From an uncultured Collinsella sp. (lineage in GTDB: Bacteria; Actinomycetota; Coriobacteriia; Coriobacteriales; Coriobacteriaceae), in contig CABUUB010000039.1 in assembly GCA_902494625.1 (NCBI GenBank), positions 1 to 17,318 of the forward strand: a stretch of DNA of 17,318 nucleotides, read 5' to 3'. Below, piece by piece: positions 6,714 to 12,730 of this stretch. The first letter of the stretch is position 1, and each line of letters begins with the position of its first letter. A program made the translations under genes and the position numbers. The notes beneath the pieces are model-generated. The model did not search any database, had not been told where the DNA came from, and worked only from the letters and a program-made list of their open reading frames with translations.

Positions 6714-6728
6714 GGGATTGGAGCGTCT

Positions 6729-7520
6729 ATGCCCACACCTTCCACTGCACGCATGCACGACTTCGAGGTCGTCTCGAACCAGGAGATCGCCGACGGCATC
6801 TTCTCGCTCGTCATCTCGGCCCCCAAGCTTGCAAGTGCGCTCAAGCCCGGTCAGTTTGTGAACATCGCCGTGCCCGGCGATGCGTCCTCGCTGCTTCGCG
6901 TGCCCCTGAGCTTCTATCGCGCCGACGCCCAGGCCGGTACCGTCGAGCTGTGGTACGCCGTCGTGGGCGACGACACCCGTCGTCTGTCGCAGATGGCCCC
7001 CGGCTCCAAGTCCAACCTGTTGGGCCCTGGCGGCCGCGGCTGGCTTGTTCCCGAGGGCACCAGGAAGGCGCTGCTCGTGGCGGGCGGCATCGGCGTTCCG
7101 CCCGTGCTCTGCCTCGCCGGCAAGCTTGTCGAGCAGGGCGTGGATGTCGACGTTTGCCTGGGCTTTGGCACCGCTTCCAAGGCCGTGGGTGTCGATGAGT
7201 TCCGCGCGCTGGGCGCCACGGTTAACGTGTGCACCGACGATGGCACGCTGGGCACGCACGGTTTTTGCACCGACCCGGCAGCCGAGCTGCTCGGCGAGGG
7301 CGGCTACGACTACGTCGCCAGCTGCGGCCCCGCCGTCATGATGAAGAAAGTCGCCGCCGCTGCCGCCGAGGCCGGTGCGTACTGCGAGGTGTCGCTTGAG
7401 CGCATGATGAGCTGTGGCTTTGGCGCCTGCAACACCTGCAATGTCGAAACGGTCGACGGTATGAAGGGTGCTTGCATGTGCGGCCCCGTGTTCGATGCTT
7501 CCAAGGTGGTGGTCTTCTAG
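6729..7520 (+). CDS. pyrK: Dihydroorotate dehydrogenase B, electron transfer subunit
   Basis: 263 residues. In class 1B enzymes PyrK carries FAD and a [2Fe-2S] cluster and passes electrons from PyrD-bound FMN to NAD+. The FAD-binding part includes RVPLSFYR at 57-64, and the NAD-binding part LLVAGGIGVPPVLCLA at 115-130. The C-terminal cluster motif CGFGACNTC gives Cys 229, 234 and 237, with Cys 249 in GACMCGPVF as the likely fourth ligand by alignment with Bacillus-type PyrK from memory. The ATG at 6729 follows GGAG at 6720-6723. Its stop overlaps the proposed pyrD start by 1 nt, fitting a stoichiometric PyrK-PyrD complex. NAD linkage suits an anaerobe without quinone-dependent PyrD. Confidence 0.96.
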   Translation: MPTPSTARMHDFEVVSNQEIADGIFSLVISAPKLASALKPGQFVNIAVPGDASSLLRVPLSFYRADAQAGTVELWYAVVGDDTRRLSQMAPGSKSNLLGPGGRGWLVPEGTRKALLVAGGIGVPPVLCLAGKLVEQGVDVDVCLGFGTASKAVGVDEFRALGATVNVCTDDGTLGTHGFCTDPAAELLGEGGYDYVASCGPAVMMKKVAAAAAEAGAYCEVSLERMMSCGFGACNTCNVETVDGMKGACMCGPVFDASKVVVF

Positions 7521-8443
7521 TGGGTACCGTGAACATGGCCGTCGATTTCGGCGGCGTCAAGATGCAGAACCCCATCAACACCGCAGCCGGTACCTTTGGC
7601 TACGGTTGGCAGTTCCAGAACTTCTTTGATGTTTCCCAGCTGGGCGCCATCACCACCAAGGGTTGCGCTGCCGAGCCCTGGCCCGGCAACCCCGCGCCCC
7701 GCATGGCCGAGATTCCCGGCGGTATGATCAACTCCGTGGGCCTTCAGAACCCCGGCGTGGCCGCCTTTGCCCGCGAGTCCGGTCCGTGGCTCGAACAGCT
7801 GTCCAAGGACGGCTGCCAGGTCATCTGTCAGGTTGCTGGCCACTCCGTTGACGAGTTTGTCCGCGCACTCGAGATGTATGTCGAGCTGTGCCCTTGGGCT
7901 GCCGGCTACGAGATCAACGTGAGCTGCCCTAATATCGCCGCCGGCGGTGCCGCCATGGGCTCCACGCCCGAGGGCGCCTCTTCCGTTATGGCTGCCTGCC
8001 GCAAGGTGACCGATAAGCCGCTTTTCGTGAAGATGGCGCCGGTCAACGTCGCCGAGATCGCCAAGGCCCTCGAGGCTGCCGGCGCCGACGGCCTTTCGGT
8101 CATCAACTCCATCCAGGGCATGGCCATCGACGTTCATACCCGCAAGTCCCGTGTGGCCAAGCCCAAGGGCGGCCTTTCGGGCCCGCTGTGCCACCACATC
8201 GCCGTTCGCATGGTCTGGGAGGTTGCCCAGGCCGTCGATATCCCCATCAACGGTGTCGGCGGCGTCATGACGGGCGAAGATGCGGCCGAGTTTATCCTGG
8301 CTGGCGCCACCTGCGTGTCGGTCGGCATGGCCAACTTCGTCGATCCGTGCGCTTCGCTCAAGATTGCGCATGAGCTCGAGGCCTGGGCCGAGTCCCAGGG
8401 CGTGAAGGACATCAACGAACTGGTAGGTGCGTTCGAATGCTAG
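7520..8443 (+). CDS. pyrD: Dihydroorotate dehydrogenase B, catalytic subunit (class 1B)
   Basis: 307 residues from the chosen start. It oxidises dihydroorotate to orotate using FMN. Class 1 features are the N-terminal TAAGTFGYG, the Lys in TTKG (about 48), and the catalytic Cys at about 136 in INVSCPN. The C-terminal GVGGVMTGEDAAEFILAGA binds the FMN phosphate. Cys rather than Ser as catalytic base and the adjacent pyrK place it in class 1B. The GTG at 7520 overlaps the last base of the pyrK stop and sits 7 nt after AAGGTGGTGG (7503-7512). A GTG at 7529 and an ATG at 7535 are in-frame alternatives that would shorten it by 3 or 5 residues. Confidence 0.95.
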   Translation: MGTVNMAVDFGGVKMQNPINTAAGTFGYGWQFQNFFDVSQLGAITTKGCAAEPWPGNPAPRMAEIPGGMINSVGLQNPGVAAFARESGPWLEQLSKDGCQVICQVAGHSVDEFVRALEMYVELCPWAAGYEINVSCPNIAAGGAAMGSTPEGASSVMAACRKVTDKPLFVKMAPVNVAEIAKALEAAGADGLSVINSIQGMAIDVHTRKSRVAKPKGGLSGPLCHHIAVRMVWEVAQAVDIPINGVGGVMTGEDAAEFILAGATCVSVGMANFVDPCASLKIAHELEAWAESQGVKDINELVGAFEC

Positions 8444-9153
8444 AGACCGATGCCCGCGACCGCGTAATCGTCGCTCTCGACTGCGACCGTGAGCGTGCGC
8501 TCGAGCTTGCCCACGAGCTTTCGGGCCATGCCGCCTGGCTCAAGGTTGGCATGACGCTCTATTACGCCGAGGGTCCTGAGATCGTCAAGACGTTCAAGGA
8601 CCTGGGCTTTAAGGTCTTCCTTGACCTTAAGTTCCATGATATTCCGCATCAGGTTCGCGGTGCCGCCCGTTCGGCCTCGCTTGCCGGTGCCGACCTGCTT
8701 TCGGTCCACGGCTTGGGTTCGGGTGCCATGCTCGCTGCCTGCCGCGAGGGTGCCGAGGAGGCGCGCGAGGACCGCGCCAGGCTCGTCGCCATCACCGTGC
8801 TCACGAGTATGAATCAGGATGCCTTGAGCGAGATCGGCGTCGAGTCGCCCGTGGCCGAGGAGGCCGCCCGCCTGGCAAAGCTCGCTCAGGCCAACGGCAT
8901 CGATGGCATCGTGTGCTCGCCGATGGAGGCTCACGACATGCGCGAGCTGCTGGGTCCTGATGCCCTGATCGTGACTCCGGGTGTGCGTCCGGTGGGTGCC
9001 GCCTTAGGCGACCAGTCCCGCGTGGCGACGCCTTCCCAGGCTATCGAGCGTGGCGCAAGCCACATTGTGGTGGGCCGTCCCATCACCGGCGCCGACGATC
9101 CGGTTGCCGCCTTTGACGCTATTGTCGCTGAGCTGGTCGAAAACGTCGCCTAA
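8437..9153 (+). CDS. pyrF: Orotidine 5'-phosphate decarboxylase
   Basis: 238 residues, the length of the short (class I) bacterial form rather than the longer form found in mycobacteria. It decarboxylates OMP to UMP, the last step of the pathway. The signature FLDLKFHDIP at about 61-70 carries the catalytic Asp-Lys-Asp array, and the phosphate-binding TPGVRP and VVGRPIT lie near the C terminus. The ATG at 8437 overlaps the end of pyrD by 7 nt, implying translational coupling. pyrE (orotate phosphoribosyltransferase) is absent from the window, so OMP formation depends on a gene elsewhere. It is the last pyr gene before a structured intergenic region. Confidence 0.96.
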   Translation: MLETDARDRVIVALDCDRERALELAHELSGHAAWLKVGMTLYYAEGPEIVKTFKDLGFKVFLDLKFHDIPHQVRGAARSASLAGADLLSVHGLGSGAMLAACREGAEEAREDRARLVAITVLTSMNQDALSEIGVESPVAEEAARLAKLAQANGIDGIVCSPMEAHDMRELLGPDALIVTPGVRPVGAALGDQSRVATPSQAIERGASHIVVGRPITGADDPVAAFDAIVAELVENVA

Positions 9154-9198
9154 AAGATTCCCCTAAGTCACCACTTTTGGGTCTCATTAGCACAAAAT

Positions 9199-9256
9199 AG
9201 CCCCTGTGCCTGCGTAAACTTTCCCATCCTTTGTGTGGAATCGCAGGTCAGGGGCT
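9199..9256 (+). terminator. Long hairpin after pyrF, candidate terminator
   Basis: AGCCCCTG (9199-9206) pairs with CAGGGGCT (9249-9256), and CCTGCG (9209-9214) with CGCAGG (9242-9247), giving 14 pairs around a small internal loop. The 27-nt apical region can close further through TTCC(9221-9224)/GGAA(9237-9240). It is followed by TAACTTT, a poor T-run; the other strand has ATTTTG after the stem. It may end the pyr transcript, possibly in both directions, or be a structured repeat or RNA. Confidence 0.5.
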
Positions 9257-9319
9257 TAACTTTGGGCGCAGTATATTGCACTTTTTGCGGGTATCGTCTA
9301 ACCTATGGAGCCGCGATTG

Positions 9320-9351
9320 GGCATTTTGTACGTTCTACGTGCTAAAATGCC
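9320..9351. promoter_or_regulatory. mihF promoter with overlapping 8-bp dyad
   Basis: TGC-TAAAAT at 9340-9348 is an extended -10 that would start transcription near 9355, about 38 nt before mihF. A perfect inverted repeat GGCATTTT (9320-9327) / AAAATGCC (9344-9351) spans the promoter, with its right arm inside the -10. This suits a repressor operator; autoregulation by the nucleoid protein is one guess. Confidence 0.5.
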
Positions 9352-9392
9352 AATTATTGAATCAGATATAACCCAACTTTTTGGAGGTACGA

Positions 9393-9701
9393 ATGGCACT
9401 CCCTCAGCTTACCGATGAGCAGCGCAAGCAGGCTCTTGAGAAGGCTGCTGCCGCACGTCACGCCCGCGCTGAGCTTCGCGAGCAGATCAAGAAGGGCGAG
9501 AAGTCCCTCGAGTCCGTGCTCAACTCCGATGACCCCATCGCTTCCCGCATGAAGGTTTCCACCCTCATCGAGTCTCTCCCTGGTTATGGCAAGGCCAAGG
9601 CCGCCAAGATCATGGAGGAGCTCGGTATCTCCGCTACCCGTCGCGTCCAGGGCCTCGGCGTCCGTCAGCGCGAGCAGCTCCTCGAGCAGCTGACCAAATA
9701 A
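9393..9701 (+). CDS. mihF: Integration host factor, actinobacterial type (mIHF)
   Basis: 102 residues, the normal size of the short mIHF. It is a DNA-binding nucleoid protein, unrelated in fold to E. coli IHF, that bends or compacts DNA and supports phage integration in mycobacteria. The N-terminal 40 residues are a charged helix. Residues about 62-92 form the helix-two-turns-helix DNA-binding part (LPGYGKAKAAKIMEELGIS, then RRVQGLGVRQREQL). The ATG at 9393 follows GGAGGT at 9383-9388; an in-frame TTG at 9381 overlaps that site and is rejected. It is followed at once by gmk and rpoZ, the conserved actinobacterial order, which supports the identification. Confidence 0.94.
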   Translation: MALPQLTDEQRKQALEKAAAARHARAELREQIKKGEKSLESVLNSDDPIASRMKVSTLIESLPGYGKAKAAKIMEELGISATRRVQGLGVRQREQLLEQLTK

Positions 9702-10271
9702 GTGAGCGCTCAGGATTCCAAGCTCTTTGTGATTTCTGGACCGTCAGGCGCAGGCAAGGGTACGCTCGTCACTCGTGTGCGCGAGCGCCGCTCGAATCTG
9801 GGCCTGACGGTTTCGGCTACCACGCGAGCACCACGCAAAGGTGAGGTCGACGGCGTCAACTACTTTTTTCTGACGCGCGAGGAGTTCGACCGCCGCGTGA
9901 CAAACGGTGAGTTTGTTGAGTGGGCCGAGGTCCACGGTAACTGCTACGGCACGTTGGTGAGCGAGGTCCAGTCCAAGCTCGCCTCGGGCGCCTCTCTGAT
10001 TTTGGAGATCGATGTCCAGGGTGCCCTGCAGGTTAAGGAGCGTTTCCCCGAGGCCGTGCTGATCTTTATCAAGCCGCCTTCGCTTGAGGTGCTCCGCGAG
10101 CGTCTAGTCGGTCGCGGTACCGAGACGCCCGAGACGATTGAGCTGCGTATGGCAAACGCCGCCGATGAGCTTGCCCTTGCCGACCGCTACGACGACGTCG
10201 TGGTTAATGACGATCTCGACTGCGCGACCGATGAACTCGTTCGCGTTCTCGATATGCATGAAAGGATCTGA
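9702..10271 (+). CDS. gmk: Guanylate kinase
   Basis: 189 residues, typical. It transfers phosphate from ATP to GMP (or dGMP), giving GDP. The P-loop GPSGAGKGT lies at 13-21. The GMP-binding TTRAPRKGEVDGVNYFF spans about 40-56, with FVEWAEVHGNCYGT at 71-84, LEIDVQGA at 101-108 and the lid Arg residues near 132-138. It starts with GTG at 9702 directly after the mihF TAA, with no intergenic base, so its ribosome-binding site lies inside mihF and translation is probably coupled. A second in-frame start with a better context is not evident. Confidence 0.96.
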   Translation: MSAQDSKLFVISGPSGAGKGTLVTRVRERRSNLGLTVSATTRAPRKGEVDGVNYFFLTREEFDRRVTNGEFVEWAEVHGNCYGTLVSEVQSKLASGASLILEIDVQGALQVKERFPEAVLIFIKPPSLEVLRERLVGRGTETPETIELRMANAADELALADRYDDVVVNDDLDCATDELVRVLDMHERI

Positions 10272-10276
10272 GGTCC

Positions 10277-10558
10277 GTGTCCGTTGTAAAGCCTTGCATT
10301 GACGATCTTCTTGAGAAGACCGATCACAACCGCTTCCTGCTCGCTTCGCTTGCCTCTAAGCGCGCCTGCGACATCAATAGCATGCTGCGTGGCCAGCACA
10401 ACCGCGTGCTTGCCGTCCAGGATGTCGATGACATCACCATCGGGCTTTCCGGTGCCGATACCATCTCGATGGCTATGGACGAGATTGTCGACGGCGACAT
10501 CTCTTACGACGAGGCCCGTTACGAGAAGGCGCTCGGCCACAAGGTTGCTGAAGCCTAA
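10277..10558 (+). CDS. rpoZ: RNA polymerase omega subunit
   Basis: 93 residues, a usual size for omega, which helps assemble and stabilise RNA polymerase by holding the beta' subunit. The early motif MSVVKPCIDDLLEKTDHNRFLLASLASKRACDIN contains the conserved segment in which residues after the first helix (family pattern RY.LV...A.RARQI) contact beta'. Here that pattern appears as NRFLLASLASKRACDI. The C-terminal half is acidic. The GTG at 10277 lies 5 nt after the gmk stop, with GAGG just upstream. Position between gmk and the next gene matches the actinobacterial order and backs the call, since omega is weakly conserved. Confidence 0.9.
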   Translation: MSVVKPCIDDLLEKTDHNRFLLASLASKRACDINSMLRGQHNRVLAVQDVDDITIGLSGADTISMAMDEIVDGDISYDEARYEKALGHKVAEA

Positions 10559-11803
10559 ATGGCGGCTCGCGTCTGCCTGGTCCACTATCACGAGGTTGGA
10601 CTGAAGGGTAAGAACCGCGCACATTTTGAGCATATCCTCATGGATAACATCAAGGCGGCCTTGGCCGCCTTTTCCGTGAATGCCGTGTCTCGAATTTCCG
10701 GTTATATCCTCGTGACCTTTAACGAGCATCAGGCCGACCAGGCGGCGCGTGTCATTCGCACCGTTCCCGGCGTAGCTCGCGTGTCTTTGGCGTATCACAC
10801 CAATCGCGACCCTCAGGAGTACTGTGCCGCCGCCGTCAAGGCGCTGCGCGAGTTTGGCCCCTTCGATTCGTTTAAGGTGCACGCCAAGCGCTCCAATACT
10901 GACTATGAGCTCACCTCGATTGATATCAATCGTCAGGTGGGCGAGGTACTGTGCGAGGCCTTCCCCGATAAAAAGGTTCAAATGCACGACCCCGATGCGA
11001 TGGTGCATGTACTGGTGGTCCAGGGTAGCGTCTATGTGTATGCGCGCTCCGAGCGCGGCGTGGGCGGTCTGCCGGTGGGTTCTGCCGGCAAGGTCGTGAC
11101 GCTGCTTTCCTCGGGTATCGATTCTCCGGTGGCGACCTGGATGCTCGCGCGTCGCGGCGCGGTGTGCGTGCCGGTACACTTCTCCGGTCGTCCGCAGACG
11201 CCCGATACGAGCGAGTATTTGGTGCAGGACATCATCCGTGCGCTTGAGCCGGGTGTTCAGATCGGCCGCCTGTACGTGGTGCCGTTTGGCGACTGCCAGC
11301 GTGAGATTTCGGTCACCTGTCCCAGCAATCTGCGCGTGATCATGTACCGCCGCATTATGTATTCGGTTGCTGAGCGCATTGCACACATCGAGGGCGCTAA
11401 GGCCATCGTTACGGGTGAATCGCTTGGGCAGGTTGCCTCCCAAACGCTTGAGAACATCATGGCCGTCAACGAGGCCGTGAAGATCCCCGTGTTTCGTCCT
11501 CTCATCGGTTCGGACAAGCAGGAGATCATCGCGCGCGCCGAGGAGATCGGTACGTTCGATATCTCGACTGAGGCCGCTCCTGACTGCTGCACGCTGTTTA
11601 TGCCGCGCCGTCCCGAGACGCACGCTAAACTCGATGCCGTGCATGAGGCCTGGGAGTTGTTCGATCACGAGGAGATGATCGAGCGCCTGCTCAAGCAGAC
11701 CGAGTACATCGACTTCGATAGCAACACGTATAAGGCCCCTAAGACCTTAAAACGTAAACATTCGGAGCTTGCTCCGCGTGAGATTTACCAAGATCACGAG
11801 TAA
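10559..11803 (+). CDS. thiI: tRNA uracil 4-sulfurtransferase ThiI (no rhodanese domain)
   Basis: 414 residues, the short ThiI form without the C-terminal rhodanese domain of E. coli ThiI. It activates U8 of tRNA with ATP and inserts sulfur to make 4-thiouridine; the long form also serves thiamine thiazole synthesis. An N-terminal ferredoxin-like region and THUMP domain (about 1-165) precede the PP-loop ATPase with SGIDSP at 185-190. The Cys pair at 343-344 in PDCCTLFMPRRPETH corresponds to the conserved active-site Cys region. The start ATG directly abuts the rpoZ TAA, so expression is tied to that operon. In many actinobacteria coaBC follows rpoZ, so this is a lineage-specific neighbour. Confidence 0.95.
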   Translation: MAARVCLVHYHEVGLKGKNRAHFEHILMDNIKAALAAFSVNAVSRISGYILVTFNEHQADQAARVIRTVPGVARVSLAYHTNRDPQEYCAAAVKALREFGPFDSFKVHAKRSNTDYELTSIDINRQVGEVLCEAFPDKKVQMHDPDAMVHVLVVQGSVYVYARSERGVGGLPVGSAGKVVTLLSSGIDSPVATWMLARRGAVCVPVHFSGRPQTPDTSEYLVQDIIRALEPGVQIGRLYVVPFGDCQREISVTCPSNLRVIMYRRIMYSVAERIAHIEGAKAIVTGESLGQVASQTLENIMAVNEAVKIPVFRPLIGSDKQEIIARAEEIGTFDISTEAAPDCCTLFMPRRPETHAKLDAVHEAWELFDHEEMIERLLKQTEYIDFDSNTYKAPKTLKRKHSELAPREIYQDHE

Positions 11804-11813
11804 ATTTGTGCAT

Positions 11814-11846
11814 AGACCGACGATGCGCTTGCATCGTCGGTCTTTT
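11814..11846 (+). terminator. Intrinsic terminator after thiI
   Basis: A perfect 13-bp stem, AGACCGACGATGC (11814-11826) with GCATCGTCGGTCT (11831-11843), closes a GCTT tetraloop and runs into TTT. It lies 10 nt past the thiI stop and should end the mihF-gmk-rpoZ-thiI transcript. Confidence 0.9.
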
Positions 11847-11938
11847 GCTATCTGGGCATCTTGCGACTAAGTGCTCATTTGCTGACGTGTGCCTGAATAA
11901 ATGGACATTATTTCGCAAGGTTTTGGTCGGCTTTTGGT

Positions 11939-11966
11939 TTGACCGCGAAAACCGGTTTTGGAGAAT
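11939..11966 (+). promoter_or_regulatory. Candidate comEA promoter with 12-bp palindrome in the spacer
   Basis: TTGACC (11939-11944) and GAGAAT (11961-11966) are 16 bp apart and could be the -35 and -10. Transcription would start near 11973, leaving a 44-nt leader to the comEA ATG. The perfect palindrome AAAACCGGTTTT (11948-11959) fills the spacer, a classic operator position. The -10 is only a fair match. Confidence 0.4.
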
Positions 11967-12016
11967 GGCTGTTGCAGGACTCTTTTCCTGACACGATGTT
12001 GTTGGGAGGTTTTGCT

Positions 12017-12730
12017 ATGGCGCAGCGCGAACAACACGAACGGGTCAAACGGATGGACCGCTTGGCGGACAAGCTGCTCGGTCATAAGGCAGTGGTGATG
12101 GCGATACTGGTTGTCATTGCGATGGCGAGCGGCTTGGCGATGGCGAACCTTGGCGGCGGTGCCAGCGGCGTGTCTTTTGAGCGGACTGATGGTTCGGGTT
12201 CGTTGGTGGAGCCGGGATCCGGCGATGCCTCGAGCGGAAAGACATCCGAAGGCTCTTCGCCTAAGGCGTCTGCCGCGGCAGAGGTTTATGTCGATGTTGA
12301 TGGCGCCGTTGTGTCGCCCGGTGTATATCGTCTCAAGGACGGCGCGCGGGTGGCTCAGGCGATTGATGCCGCCGGCGGGCTGGCGCCCGAGGCAGACGTT
12401 ACGGGGCTCAATCGGGCATCTAAGGTCGTCGATGGACAGAAGATTCACGTTCCAACGGTAGGGGAGCAGCAGGCGTCCATTGCGGAAGCTGGTGTTGATG
12501 GTGGGGCTTCCGCATCATCGGGCGTGAGTGGCGCAACAGGCCTAGTAAATATCAATACGGCAAGCGCGGCAGAGCTGCAGACGCTCTCTGGCATCGGCCC
12601 TTCCATGGCCCAGTCGATTATCGATGAACGGACAAAGAACGGTGCTTTTGCCTCGGTTGACGATCTAATGCGTGTGTCGGGAATTGGCGAGAAGAAGCTT
12701 GCCAAAATCAAAGATTTCATCTGCGTATGA
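12017..12730 (+). CDS. comEA: Competence protein ComEA (DNA receptor, helix-hairpin-helix)
   Basis: 237 residues. ComEA is a membrane-anchored DNA-binding protein that captures incoming double-stranded DNA and hands it to ComEC. A charged N-terminus is followed by one membrane segment at about 25-45 (AVVMAILVVIAMASGLAMANL). A low-complexity Ser/Gly linker leads to an SLBB-type domain at about 89-146 (EVYVDVDGAVVSPGVYRL), a second linker, and a C-terminal helix-hairpin-helix pair at 176-235 with LSGIG and VSGIG hairpins. This matches the ComEA layout of Gram-positive bacteria. The ATG at 12017 follows GGGAGGT at 12004-12010; an upstream in-frame TTG at 11939 has no such site. The stop overlaps the comEC start as ATGA. 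Confidence 0.95.
   Translation: MAQREQHERVKRMDRLADKLLGHKAVVMAILVVIAMASGLAMANLGGGASGVSFERTDGSGSLVEPGSGDASSGKTSEGSSPKASAAAEVYVDVDGAVVSPGVYRLKDGARVAQAIDAAGGLAPEADVTGLNRASKVVDGQKIHVPTVGEQQASIAEAGVDGGASASSGVSGATGLVNINTASAAELQTLSGIGPSMAQSIIDERTKNGAFASVDDLMRVSGIGEKKLAKIKDFICV

Noticed and set aside
10187..11668. 493-codon minus-strand frame opposite rpoZ and thiI
   Set aside because: It crosses three real genes on the other strand and shows no family motif.
11939..12016. 26-residue N-terminal extension of ComEA from a TTG start
   Set aside because: No ribosome-binding site; the ATG at 12017 has GGGAGGT at ideal spacing, and the TTG is better read as part of the promoter.
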